From NCBI GenBank assembly GCA_009746045.1, contig RPFO01001593.1, positions 1 to 45,187 on the forward strand: a DNA stretch of 45,187 nucleotides, given 5' to 3'. The position numbers and the translations under genes were made by a program. This stretch comes from Mesostigma viride (Eukaryota > Streptophyta > Mesostigmatophyceae > Mesostigmatales > Mesostigmataceae). The notes under the pieces were generated by a model, which made no database searches, was not told the origin of the DNA, and saw only the letters and a list, made by a program, of their open reading frames with translations. This document shows, piece after piece, positions 8,059-17,476 of the stretch; within the stretch, counting starts at the first letter, position 1; the number at the start of each line of letters is the position of its first letter.

Positions 8059-9291
8059 TTAGTGGTGGTCGTCATTTCTGTCACACCCGAGGCGCGCGGA
8101 CTCGCTCCATGACTTGCAGGATGGCAGATTTTTGTTTTCCCCGTTGTAGGTCCCGATCAGTTCGTACACGGTGAAGTCCTTGCAATAGTCGAAAAGGAGG
8201 CGACGGTAGGCGGGCGGAAATGAGTACTGCCCTATATGCAGCTGGTCAGGTGGCGGGACGGACTTGTAGAACTCGGGGTCCTTGTGCGGCCTTTCCAGGT
8301 GAGCTCGTACTACGCGCACCTCGGGGCGGCGGATGTCGATGTACGATTCCCATCGCCTCCAAGTGAGGGCACTCGCGCCACTCGCGCACCTGGGTCCGCG
8401 GTAGAACTCGACGCTGAACGGCACCTTCTTGTGGAAGAGTACGTCGATGACGCGGTTCATGCAACAGTCCTCCAAGTGCTCGTCATACGCGTTGAAAACG
8501 AGGCAGTAGCGTCCCAACTTGTCTACAAACCCTTGCGTCCCCTTTTCATCAAAATCGGGGTAAAGAGATCCGGTCAGGTTTAGCCAAAAACCCTCTGCCG
8601 TCCCCGTTTCGGTCTCTGACGGCATTAGGCGGTCTAGGGACACGACTGGATGCGACATCCTAAGATTGATGTTCATATTTATTGTGGCGTCTGAGGCGCA
8701 GGCGTGGGCGCGGCCGAGGCACAGGAACGGCCCCTTGGTGCACGGGCGCAAACTTGTACATGTGTGATTACCTTCCAAACAACGACCGCGCATATGGTTC
8801 CAAGTCCTCGGCAGTCGTGCCGTCCTTGTATCAAGCTGCGGCATTCTCATGGGAGCAATCTCAGAAAGATGCGACCCCCTGGCTTTCTGTTTGTAAACAT
8901 TATTGTACTTTGTCATGTCGCGTTTTTGGTTGTCCACGATGTTTTGTATTGCGGCTGTGTAGTCGTCGTTGAAATCCTGACGCCACTCCGGTTTAATGCG
9001 CCATTCCAGCTCGTCTCTTCGCTCTTCGATCTTATCCCAGAGTTCTTTGCCACCACCAGGTTTCATGACAGTCTTCTGAATTTGCAGACGCGGGTCGAGA
9101 TCCAGGTGTGTCGTGCAGTAGTCGCAATCTACGAAATATCCTCTTATTCTTGCCACGTCTTGAGGCCCCCTGACCCTAAAATCTTGCTTTTTATTGACGT
9201 CAGTTTCATATCTTAACCAACCAACGGTATTATTACGACACTGTTTTCCTTTTGTGGTAGTCGCCTTGCACCGCTCGACCCTGTTAGGCAT
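8059..9291 (-). CDS. 410-residue viral protein with N-terminal Cys/His knuckle
   Basis: Intact frame. The first 65 residues contain RCKATTTKGKQC and later DYCTTHLDLD, a C-x(8)-C...C-x2-H arrangement found at the N-terminus of many giant-virus proteins and predicted to bind zinc. The remainder is unrecognised. It has a charged helical segment (KELWDKIEERRDELEWRIK), a Cys-rich stretch around residues 165-200, and a C-terminal region with several Cys. No catalytic motif is clear. The gene lies immediately upstream of the Rieske oxygenase (3-bp gap), so the two are likely co-expressed. Confidence 0.65.
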   Translation of the reverse strand: MPNRVERCKATTTKGKQCRNNTVGWLRYETDVNKKQDFRVRGPQDVARIRGYFVDCDYCTTHLDLDPRLQIQKTVMKPGGGKELWDKIEERRDELEWRIKPEWRQDFNDDYTAAIQNIVDNQKRDMTKYNNVYKQKARGSHLSEIAPMRMPQLDTRTARLPRTWNHMRGRCLEGNHTCTSLRPCTKGPFLCLGRAHACASDATINMNINLRMSHPVVSLDRLMPSETETGTAEGFWLNLTGSLYPDFDEKGTQGFVDKLGRYCLVFNAYDEHLEDCCMNRVIDVLFHKKVPFSVEFYRGPRCASGASALTWRRWESYIDIRRPEVRVVRAHLERPHKDPEFYKSVPPPDQLHIGQYSFPPAYRRLLFDYCKDFTVYELIGTYNGENKNLPSCKSWSESARLGCDRNDDHH

Positions 9292-9327
9292 TGTGTTGAT
9301 CCTTCACACAGAACACACATTTTTTGT

Positions 9328-10991
9328 TCATAGTACGGGAACGCGCCTGTGTGTCCCAAGTCTTGCGATCGCGGATGGCGCGTTACGGCTAGCAGAATTG
9401 AGTTCAAATCGCGGATCGCCTGGTGGCAGGCGCGGGCACCAGGACATGGGGTTGTCTGTCCGGCGCATGGTGTTTTCGCAACTCCTCTCCAAGACCGGCT
9501 GCATCCTGCGCCAGTCGCCGCCGCGCGAGGCCACGAAATCCGCAACCTTGTAAGCGTCCCTTGCAAACTCTTCGTCGGGTGAGGGAGGGATCATCGGCTG
9601 GTGGTGAGGCGCCGCCCGTCGGAGTGCATTTTGCACGTCGACCTGGAAAAACGGATATTGAGCGTACCAATTAGCCCTGCCTCGCGTGTAATCAAGTGCA
9701 GGCTGCATGCTGTCCTTCCTGGCTTGTGCCTCGTCTTTCTGACGTGACCAGGCCTGGTACTGCTCGTCTCTCAGCCACGGCATGTCCGGTGCACCGTTGG
9801 GTGGCTGGGTTCTCTCGCGCAACGCTCTTCGATCCATCCACTCGCGCTCAACGCTGTTCCGCCTTTGGCGCATCCCTGCGTTTGCCGTCTCGATGTCTTC
9901 TGCGGCTTTATCGTGTTCTCGCTCGACGTGCTCGCGATCCACCCAGGCCCTTTGTGCGACGGCGGCCACGCGGTCGTCGTCAATAATACGCCCCAGCACG
10001 CCCGTGCGGGCGTTCTTGCTGACCTTGGCCAGTCTCAGCGCGTCGTCAAGCGTGATGTAGTCCGTGATCATACCGTACACTTCGGGCGGGATATCCAAAC
10101 CGGCGTCGCCGGCTCGTACGCGGTGCGCCCTTGAAGACGGCCGATGCTTGCGTGCCCTGAGTCCGGAGATGACGCTCGCCAGCCTGGACTTGCGCGCCAT
10201 CGACGTCCCAGCCTCGGTTGCCGCAGCGGACACGGCGTCGACAACGGCCTCTTGACCCGCGGCGACCGGTGCCGGTTGGGGCGCCTGGCACGCCTCTACG
10301 ACTGTGGAGAGAGGCGCTTTCATTAGGATGTGGTTTCCGCTCGTCGAGTCGTACGCCTCTAGCCCGTAGCGGTTGTAATACCTCACCAGCCTGCGGTTGT
10401 TCTCTATGATGCACACGGCATTCCTCAGTTCCTTCATGTTTCGCTCCTTTAATTCGGCGCGCAAAAATCTGCGGGTGCTCTGATAGTCCTTCAAGTATTC
10501 GTCGATCTTTTCGTAAGTCCAATGCTTGTACTTGGCGTTCGCCTCGCCCTTTTTGCACACGCCTCCGCTCGCTTCCAAAGCCAGTTCGGAGGCGGCCGGG
10601 TTTTTCATCTCTTGCGCAAGTAAGCGAATGCCGTAGCACAGAAGCCGACGCCCGACGCTTTCGAACACGGCCTTCTCGACCGCGGATGCCTGCCCTTCGA
10701 ATTCCTTCGCGCGGACGTAGAAGTAGTCCAGCCAGAGCTGGGTGGGCTTCTTCAGGCTAAATTTTAGGTACGCGAAGCTCATGCCTCCCAGCAGGGGCGA
10801 CTCGGCGCGCATCTTGTTCACGAGCCTGGACTTGTATCCTGTCGGACGGGGATGAAGATCTCGAGCCAGCTCTTGCTTATCCTCGTCGAGCTCTTCTTGG
10901 CTATCACTTTGAGGGGGTACTGCCCCAGCGGCCCCACCTGGAGCTCTGTGACCTCAAACTCCTCGACGCGTCCACTCATCCGTTCTTTCAT
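9328..10991 (-). CDS. GNAT-like and F-box-like fusion protein (one frameshift near the start)
   Basis: The main frame begins with Met at 10821, but a good upstream frame starts at 10989-10991 (MKERMSGRVEEFEV...) and meets it at a run of four G (plus strand 10848-10851). One added base gives RPTGYKSRLVNKM and a protein of about 554 residues. The N-terminal third resembles a divergent acetyltransferase: LWLDYFYVRAKEF, then an amphipathic helix, then ENNRRLVRYYNRYGLEAYD, the usual GNAT end motif. The acetyl-CoA loop is poorly conserved. Near residues 240-275 of the shorter frame is an F-box-like helix set (LDIPPEVYGMITDYITLDDA). The C-terminal third is a charged, coiled-coil-prone region. Suggested role: substrate adaptor of a host SCF ligase, perhaps with acetyltransferase activity. 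The GNAT call is tentative. Confidence 0.55.
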
Positions 10992-11110
10992 ACACTAACG
11001 GTTGTCAAAATTATCGTCCACTTGCGTGTGTGCAATGGCGGAACGCGCGGTCTTTAGGTTTGCAAGGGAGTTGGAGAGGCGGTGGGAACGCGCAAGGTGA
11101 AATATTATCG

Positions 11111-11908
11111 ATGCGTGTGATTATGGAACGCCGGCCGCGCAACACGTTTAAGGATCTCGTTGCGGTGCCCGGGATTCTAGAGCAGATTCTGTCCCATATC
11201 CCCAGCGACCGCGACAAGGCCAACCTTGGCACGGCTTTGGGGAAGAGGTACGATGAGAAAGTGAAGAGCAGAATGTTTGACGCGATGCACAAAAAGGCGA
11301 CCACGTTGGACGCCGAGCTGAAAAAGGCCCTCGTCACGGAGAAGCTGCTGGATGATCTGAAAGAGAGGATCAGACAAGAGACACTGACGTTTCCAGGGGC
11401 GGGACAGCCTGGACCGCCGTGGACCGATGCACAACAAAGACGGATCGACGTCTTGATAAACAGGCTCCACACAGCGTTTACAGCGCGTGATCTGGCCGAG
11501 TCGCGTCGTATGCGACTTGCCCACGATGCTTCTATGGCAAATGCCCCCCTGCCGCGTGCGAAAGAGGCCCTGCGCAGTTCGCGCGGCAGGTTGCTAGAGC
11601 TCACGGCCCCGCGGACCGTCACGTGGGCCGACGTGGACGCCGCGCATGACCGCATGAGCGAACGGAGGGCCGCGATCGCGGGTATCGCGGAAGCGACCAA
11701 TGCGGTATGGAGACAGCTTTATGCTGGTCCGAATCCACCCACGGATGCCGAAAGGGGCGAGGCGCGTCGTCAAGCAAGAACACTCAATCTACAGAAGGCC
11801 GATCTAGCTAAACAATTGGAAGCGGACAAGGCCGAGGTGGAGCAGGCGGAGAGAGAGGTGTTTCGTTACGCCAGGGCGATGGAAAGAGAGTGGGAGCGGT
11901 CAAGCTAG
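11111..11908 (+). CDS. F-box-like coiled-coil protein
   Basis: I prefer the start at 11111 (or 11123) over 11030, because the first codons of the longer frame are low-complexity and the F-box-like region follows directly: FKDLVAVPGILEQILSHIPS, then ANLGTALGKRYDEKV. It ends in a long charged helical region (QARTLNLQKADLAKQLEADK...) typical of coiled coils. The arrangement (short F-box-like N-terminus, helical remainder) is shared with 9328-10991, from which it is divergently transcribed. Many giant viruses encode families of F-box adaptors that recruit host Skp1-cullin ligases. No substrate-binding repeat is visible, so the target is unknown. Confidence 0.55.
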   Translation: MRVIMERRPRNTFKDLVAVPGILEQILSHIPSDRDKANLGTALGKRYDEKVKSRMFDAMHKKATTLDAELKKALVTEKLLDDLKERIRQETLTFPGAGQPGPPWTDAQQRRIDVLINRLHTAFTARDLAESRRMRLAHDASMANAPLPRAKEALRSSRGRLLELTAPRTVTWADVDAAHDRMSERRAAIAGIAEATNAVWRQLYAGPNPPTDAERGEARRQARTLNLQKADLAKQLEADKAEVEQAEREVFRYARAMEREWERSS

Positions 11909-11966
11909 GAGCAATTTTATTAGGCAATTTTACAAGGGCGTTATTGAGGTCTTTTTACAAATTTGT

Positions 11967-12461
11967 TCAAAACCGTCTAGTCCGCCCCCTCCCCCCCTCC
12001 CAGGCCAGCCGCGCAGAAAGCGCCGGGTCCGCGCAGCGCGACGGACCGACGGCGGACGGACGATCGAACCGCGCGTCCACGCAGTACGCGCACTGAGAGC
12101 GACGCCAGTCGCGATCGACGGGGAAGTAGATGGACAGCAGGCTAGAGCCGCAGCCCTCGCACGTCCGGACGCCAGCGGGAGGGAACGAGCCTCCCGACGC
12201 CTCGTGCCACAGGCACCGCCGGCACATGTTGCTGCGGGTGCCCTCCGCGGGGCACACCGCGAAGTCGATCTCCTCCCGCAGCTCGTCGCAGAAGCCGCAG
12301 ATGAGGCGGGGCGGCTCGGCCGAGGGCAGCTTCCCGGCGAGCACGCCCTCCCTGCGCGCCCGTTCGGCGAACGCGATGCCGTCGCGCGTGTTTCGCGTCA
12401 GGTACATGAGCGTGTTGTTGCCCGGGTGGAACCCCCACTCGCACTCCTTCTGGCGCGTCAT
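11967..12461 (-). CDS. Cys-rich zinc-binding protein
   Basis: Intact 164-residue frame with paired cysteines in regular order: CGFC, a single Cys in FAVCP, CRRC followed by WH, CEGC, and CAYC. This suggests two or more zinc ribbons or treble clefs, comparable to the Cys4 knuckle of the RING gene at 3302. The N-terminus (FHPGNNTLMYLTRNTRDGIAF) is not recognised. The C-terminus is Arg-rich and may bind nucleic acid. It is convergent with 11111-11908. The longer overlapping minus-strand frame 12142-13065 is a shadow of this gene and of the plus-strand F-box gene. Confidence 0.6.
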   Translation of the reverse strand: MTRQKECEWGFHPGNNTLMYLTRNTRDGIAFAERARREGVLAGKLPSAEPPRLICGFCDELREEIDFAVCPAEGTRSNMCRRCLWHEASGGSFPPAGVRTCEGCGSSLLSIYFPVDRDWRRSQCAYCVDARFDRPSAVGPSRCADPALSARLAWEGGRGRTRRF

Positions 12462-12697
12462 GGCTCGCCCCGTCCCTTTTTTTGCTGCCTCGCACGCCCG
12501 TCCCTTTCTTTCTGCTGCCTCGCACGCCCGGTACTCCTTTTCGACTGCACCGGACCGCCCCCGGAACTCCCGCGCGCTCCGCGCCGACCGCCCCCCTCTT
12601 CTGCCGACACGTGGCGCGGGCGGGGAATCGTGCTAAAGGCGAGGGGCACGACTGTCCCGGGCGTGCACGTGACGATCGCGAATTCCTACCCGCTGCC

Positions 12698-13162
12698 ATG
12701 GCTCGCCCGACCTCTCCGCTGGCTCTGGCCAAGCGCAAGCTGACTTTCGCGCTCCCGTCGATCATCCGCAGGAGCAAGCGGGGCAGACGCGTGCTCGCTT
12801 TCTCGCTTTCGCCCTCGCCCTCGCCCCCGGCCTCGCCCCCGGCCTCGCCCGTCCGCAGGAGAGCGAGCGCGCGGGAGGAAGAAGAGGTGTGGCGTCCCGA
12901 CGACGACGAGTGCCCCGACGGCCTCGTGGGCGCGCCCGAGATGGGGCTGTTCGCCCTGATACCGTGGAGCGCCTTCGGGAACATCCTCAACCGGCTGGAC
13001 TGCCGCGACCTGTCGAATTTCGCCGCATGCAACATGCACCACGCCGTCGCCGTGTCGACCGCCATGGGCCTGCAGGGCGTGGCCTACTGCTTCGACGGCT
13101 GCCCGCGCTGCCACAGCACGCCCCGCCGGCGCCTCTCGACAATTAATTTGTCATGCCGATAA
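12698..13162 (+). CDS. F-box-like protein
   Basis: Start at the ATG at 12698, 154 residues. The N-terminal half is basic then Ser/Pro-rich (SPSPSPPASPPASPVRRR) and acidic (REEEEVWRPDDDE). The C-terminal half has the F-box-like pattern LFALIPWSAFGNILNRLDCRDLSNFAAC, a good match to the P-x(6)-I-x(2)-L-x(3)-DL core. A pair of CxxC-like cysteines (CFDGCPRC) follows. It overlaps the start of the next gene by a few codons. This is the third F-box-like gene within 4 kb and suggests interference with host ubiquitin ligases. The upstream codons back to 12482 are low-complexity and not preferred. Confidence 0.6.
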   Translation: MARPTSPLALAKRKLTFALPSIIRRSKRGRRVLAFSLSPSPSPPASPPASPVRRRASAREEEEVWRPDDDECPDGLVGAPEMGLFALIPWSAFGNILNRLDCRDLSNFAACNMHHAVAVSTAMGLQGVAYCFDGCPRCHSTPRRRLSTINLSCR

Positions 13163-13574
13163 TAGTGACAACCGCCATGCGGCTGCTTTTCGTCGCCTGG
13201 CTCCTGCTGCTCGTCCTCGCCGTGCTGCGCCTGCGAGGCGAATCCGCGCTCGCGACCTCTCTGCCCGCCTACGAAACGCCCTCCGTCGAGTCGGCCCCCG
13301 TGCAGCACGCCGCCCCCCCTCGCACGGCCACGGGGCGCTCGGCGCCGTGCAGCACGCCGTCATCGACTCGGTCAACCCCCTCTCGCTCGCCGGGGGCGCG
13401 CTCAACGCGTTCGGGCTCGCGCGCAACCCCGTGGGAGACGCCGTCTCCGGGGCCGGCAAGCGCGTCACGTCCTTCATAGCCAGGCACACGCCCGTCGCCG
13501 GGCTCACGCAGAAGGGCAAGAGCGCCGGCTGCCGGCTGGCCAGGATGCTCACCTACAACTTCGCCAGGTGCTGA
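13153..13574 (+). CDS. small membrane protein with N-terminal signal anchor (one frameshift)
   Basis: The first frame starts MPIIVTTAMRLLF and carries a strong hydrophobic helix (LLFVAWLLLLVLAVL) at residues 10-25, then a polar stretch. At a C7 run (13313-13319) it shifts. The next frame gives a Gly/Ala-rich domain (AVIDSVNPLSLAGGALNAFG) and ends at 13572-13574 with a basic C-terminus. One added C at the run joins them into about 140 residues: a type II membrane protein or signal-anchored virion protein. The ATG overlaps the end of the F-box gene, and the protein may instead start at the internal Met 13177. No family recognised. Confidence 0.5.
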
Positions 13575-14195
13575 ATGTCTATTTATTCATCAATAAACGA
13601 ATCCTTGCGTTCATCCCCTCCCACTCGCGGCTCGCGGCTTGGATAGGCACCGCACCCGTTTGCACCCCACCCACTATCCACCTTCGTCCGCCCACCCGCC
13701 CGCGCCGCCCGGTGAAGGCCGATTTGGACCGTTTTTGACTATCCAGCGAGTGGCACCGAGAATGCACGCTCGAGGGGTGCCATTCGGGGCACGTCCCGAC
13801 ACGCGATTGCCGACACGCGGCGGTGGATAGTCACTTTTGGATAGTGGTGTTTTTTTTACTCGAAAAAGAAATTTATTTTATGGTAGTGCAAATTGGAAAA
13901 AAAAGACTTAGCGTATACAGCATACACATGCACGCATGCATGCCTCCACAGAAATAAACTTGGAGACGGGGTCGAAAAAAAGCCTCTATCCAAAAGTGAC
14001 TATCCAACGAAAGCCATCGAGAACCCCGTCTCGACGGGTGCCCCCAGCGCAGACCTGCGAGACGCGTGTGGCGGGCAGCGACAGTGGATAGGCAAAAAGG
14101 GCCTTTTTTGACCTTCAGCCCGCGAGAACCCCGTGTCGCCCAGGGAAGGTGGATAGGCACTCGGGCAAAAAGGCCCCCGGCCAGCATCCACTCCC
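13575..14195. other. intergenic region with repeated GGATAG/CTATCC motifs
   Basis: No convincing gene. The hexamer GGATAG or its complement occurs about ten times in both orientations, often as TGGATAGGCAC or TGGATAGTCAC and next to GGCAAAAAGGGCC-type stretches. The centre (13850-13990) is AT-rich with poly-T and poly-A runs. Short frames here are not supported by any domain. The region lies between the last two viral-like genes and could be a regulatory or terminal-type viral repeat. Confidence 0.6.
13824..14006. repeat. 21-bp perfect inverted repeat around an AT-rich spacer
   Basis: TGGATAGTCACTTTTGGATAG at 13824-13844 is matched exactly by its reverse complement at 13986-14006, with about 141 bp between. 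The spacer contains T- and A-runs. The arms could form a large stem, or serve as paired protein sites. Each arm itself contains two GGATAG hexamers. Confidence 0.85.
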
Positions 14196-14450
14196 TCAAG
14201 CCCGCCCCGCGCCCTCACTCTTGCGCTGCCGGCGTGCCCGGCTGCACAGCCCCTTGCGGATCTTCTCGTCCCTCGCCCTGTACTTCTGGAGCAGAGACGC
14301 CGGGAGCAGGTACAGCCCGAAACGCCGCACCTGACCGAAACGAGCGCACGTGCGGGCGTTACCCCACTGCTTGCCGCGGGGCGCCCGGCCGATGCCGCAG
14401 TAGTTACGGGACCGAACGATAGAGTCGTCCTTGGACAGTTTCAACGGCAT
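14196..14450 (-). CDS. small basic giant-virus protein of the YCG...GQVRR type
   Basis: I start it at the Met at 14448-14450 (MPLKLSKDD), giving 84 residues. The core reads RNYCGIGRAPRGK, then GNARTCARFGQVRRFGLYL. This Y-C-G, G-x(3)-C, GQ-(I/V)-R-x-(Y/F)-G pattern is common in short basic proteins of many large DNA viruses of protists, usually of unknown function. The C-terminus is Lys/Arg-rich (ARDEKIRKGLCSRARRQRK), compatible with DNA binding or virion packaging. It is the last recognisable viral gene before host-type repeats begin. Confidence 0.65.
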   Translation of the reverse strand: MPLKLSKDDSIVRSRNYCGIGRAPRGKQWGNARTCARFGQVRRFGLYLLPASLLQKYRARDEKIRKGLCSRARRQRKSEGAGRA

Positions 14451-14952
14451 AGCTGCCTCACTAATGCACCACACTTTTTGCTGACGACCGCCACCCCTGC
14501 CCACTGCTGCCAACTGCTGCCAACTGTCAACCAGCACGGGGGGTCGCCCTCGCGGAGCCTAGCAAGCTTGCATGGATTGATATATACCAGCCATTGCATA
14601 ATCAAGACACACGTTCGCTTCCATTTGCCACAGTGCATAATAACTACCCCCAGTCTCCTTCATGCCAAAGGCATGCCGGCACAGCTGCATGCGGGCACGC
14701 TAGCTAAACGGACACGCGGACGATCTGGCAGTCTGTGGGTGCAATAAGACCCATGTGAGCATATCATAGCAAGGAGCGTGGGCAAGTAATCTGATCGAAG
14801 CCATGACGTAGCATGGCTGTACAAGGACTAATAAGCTAAGGCTATTATGGCTGGTTGTGTACCGTGCGTGAGCGGTGCACGTGACTAGGTATGGTGGCAC
14901 GTACAGCTAGGCATGCAAACATTCTAAGCATGGCTGCCATGGCAGCCATGCA
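14451..14952. other. boundary stretch without recognisable gene
   Basis: No gene is supported. Base composition drops from GC-rich viral sequence to a more balanced mix, and the first host satellite unit begins near 14953. A CTGCTGCCAACTGCTGCCAACTG-like direct repeat lies near 14507-14528 and an ATGGCTGCCATGGCAGCCAT palindrome near 14931-14950. The virus-host junction should lie here. Confidence 0.5.
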
Positions 14953-15405
14953 TGAGGACCCCCATGGAGCCTGAATCCTCAACATTTATTATTCTTTGCA
15001 TGACATCCAATTACGTAGGCCAGCCAGGATGACACCAACAGAGCCAGCCGGAATCCTCAACATAGACTATTCTTTGACATCCATATACGTAGGCCAGCCA
15101 TGATGACCCCAATGGAGCCTGAATCCTCAACATTTATTAATGTTTAACATCCAAATACATAGGCCAGCCCTGATGACCCCAATGGAGCCTGAATCCTCAA
15201 CATTTATATGTTTGACATCCAAATACATACAGCTGTAGGCCAGCACTGATGACCGGCCCCAAGGGAGCCTGAATCCTCATCATTTATTATTCATTGCATG
15301 ACACCCATGTACGTAGGCCAGCCATGATGACCCCATGCAATGGAGCCTGAATCCTCAACATTTATTATCCTTGAACATCCATGTACGTATAGGCCAGCCA
15401 TGATA
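14953..15405 (-). repeat. 70-bp satellite, about six diverged units, inverted orientation
   Basis: Units read GGAGCCTGAATCCTCAACAT...ACATCC...TACGTAGGCCAGCCATGATGACCCCAA, the reverse complement of the satellite found from 19318 onward. Units are more diverged here, with small insertions such as ACAGCTG near 15230. The block marks the first clear host repeat after the viral genes. Confidence 0.85.
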
Positions 15406-15716
15406 GTTATGGAATGCACAAAGCTGGAATGCTCGGACAATGCCAAATGGCGTGTGTGTGGACGACGAGACACCTTGGCATTAGGATAATAGAATGGCAC
15501 ATATACTGCTGGCCAGCAGTCCGTGACGGCTGGCCAGACTTTGCGTAAGTTAACACTAACTTACTGATCCTGGACGGACTAGCCTAACAGTTACAACCTG
15601 ATCTAGTCAGTTCTAACATGACAACTACAGTCCCGGTACTGAGGTACCGGCTCATCACATACTGAGTATAGCCACGTGTCCATGCCACGACTGCTCTAGT
15701 CCAGTACCGTCCCAGT
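15406..15716. other. no gene seen between satellite and hAT element
   Basis: Nothing recognisable. There is a palindrome CCGGTACTGAGGTACCGG near 15633-15650, and short inverted motifs such as AGTTAACACTAACT near 15548. Confidence 0.4.
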
Positions 15717-17061
15717 ACCCAAATCAGTGAACAGCCATACGGCGTATAATACGCCGTATGGCGCGTATTATACGCCATACGCAAGATTTCCGTATGGGTA
15801 TGGGAAAAAAAATACGCACTGCGTATGGTTTGCGTATTTTTTGCGTATTGCGTATTTTTTGCGTATTTTTTGCGTATTTTTTGCGTATTTTTTGCGTATG
15901 AACCGCGTTCGAAGTAGCTTCTGGCATCATTTTGGACGGCAGTGGAGCCGGAACTAGACTGTATCTAGGCGACCTGGAACTCCGCGACAAATAAACGACA
16001 TGCAGGTGCCAAGCTGGCCGTGCATGTACGACTGTACGTGCATTGCTGCAGATTGCTGCGTGTCGGACTAGGGTCTAGGAGACGAAGGACGAGGAAATTA
16101 GGTGACGAAGTTATGTTGTCTGCCAACAAGGGCGCGCATCTGGCACCTAACATTTAATCGTAGCACAATTGACATCCAGGCACCATGGCTAGCGACGGTG
16201 ATGGTGTGGGTCTATGGAACACGATGATGACTGGGCCGATGAGATGCAGGCCGTATTCGAGACTGTCTGGACACACATCGTGAAAGAACAGACTCTCAAC
16301 AAGAAAGGGCAGCCGACAGGTAACTACAAGCTAAGTGACGTGCACACTTTTGGATGCAGAATTCTCGGGTTCTACCACCCGAGCAAGGCTAGCACCCGCC
16401 ATATCATGGGCGCTACGTACGCGAAGGAGGCAAGAGTGAGCGAGTGCAAGAGGCCGCCGGAGGCATTACGTCGCAGGCTGCGGGGTATTTGGTGTGACTC
16501 GCGATGCACATAAATGCCTTATTTAGCCATGCAGGCTGCTGCTAGCCAGCCACCGTACCATATGTGTTAATGGTTTAGGGAAGCTGGGTCGGGTTGCTGG
16601 CATGCATGGTATCCTGCACGCTAGCCACATTGTTGGCAGCCCGTATGGATTCTTGCTTCATGTAGATCAATATTGCATGGTGGCCTACCACGAGTAGGCA
16701 AGATGTCTGTTTCTGGCACAATGTCTTATTACTTTTGGCAAGTTGGCCGACTGACCGTGTGCTATTTACAGACATTATTAATAACAACAGATGTACAATG
16801 CTTGTATTTGTAGGCATGCAGCGACGGCAACGGCAATATTATGTGATGATGTGTTAAATAAAGGCAAGTGGTGTTGCAAGAACACACAAAAAACATGCCT
16901 GATTGGTCAGAATGTTGAAGAACCCCCTGAACCATGCAAAAAACAGCATTTTCAAGAGTCCCCGTATGGTTTGCGTATTATACCCCGTATGGCGTATTAT
17001 ACACCATACACAAGGGCCCCGTATGGCTGCGTATTGCGTATGGCTGTTCACTGACCCAAAT
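15717..17061. mobile_element. non-autonomous hAT-type transposon with perfect 8-bp target-site duplication
   Basis: The element spans 15725-17053 (1,329 bp). Its ends are the inverted repeats CAGTGAACAGCCATACG (15725-15741) and the complement ending GTATGGCTGTTCACTG (17053). The flanks are identical: ACCCAAAT at 15717-15724 and at 17054-17061. An 8-bp duplication with CAGTG-type termini is diagnostic of the hAT superfamily. The left subterminal region has repeated GCGTATTTTTT units (15828-15900) and GTATGGCGTATTATAC palindromes, and the right has matching GTATGG/GTATTATAC motifs, as expected for transposase-binding arrays. No transposase is present, so it depends on an autonomous relative. 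Internal cargo is a short unknown frame at 16214-16513. The perfect duplication and good termini imply recent movement. Confidence 0.85.
16185..16513 (+). CDS. unknown small frame inside the hAT element
   Basis: The frame 16214-16513 encodes MEHDDDWADEMQAVFETVW followed by a basic, glycine-containing middle. An upstream ATG at 16185 (MASDGDGVG) lies one base out of frame. If one base is missing near 16210, a protein of about 109 residues results. No transposase motif (no hATC dimerisation signature, no BED finger) is present. It may be a captured host gene fragment. Weak support. Confidence 0.3.
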
Positions 17062-17476
17062 GGGTGCTGGCGGTGCGGGCACGTGTCCACTTAGGCTACA
17101 GGCGGGAGACTTAGACTAACTCCCACTTTAAGTTTTCGTTGGGTTTCAACAGAAACACACATAGCCAGTAAATGGACGCAGCCATTCCCAATGCCTTAGA
17201 AAAGCTGTCAGATAACCTACTAGGACCCCAAGGTCACCTCACACATGTACAAGAGATGCATTAAAAAGGCCCCATGTCTCAAGCATGGTTTCTTAACTGA
17301 GTGAGATGGGTGCTCAAGGCCCCAGCATGTCATGGTCATCCAAACAGGTGTCCCAAAAAATTTACTGAATAAATAACACATTCATAATGTCCCAACTTTC
17401 TTGACCAGTGCTTCTCACTGTCAGAAAACTACCCAGCTGCCACTGCAGCCTCTCAGCTGCAGTATTAGGCAGGGGG
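17062..17476. other. no gene seen; possible retroelement 3' flank
   Basis: No frame with a domain. The stretch lies directly downstream, in the minus sense, of the copia-type RNase H relic, so it may be its 3' untranslated region or LTR. No terminal repeat partner is visible in the window. Confidence 0.3.

Noticed and set aside
12142-13065. 307-codon minus-strand frame
   Set aside because: It overlaps two better-supported genes (Cys-rich 11967-12461 and F-box-like 12698-13162) in other frames, and its Arg/Ala/Gly/Ser composition is that of a GC-rich shadow.
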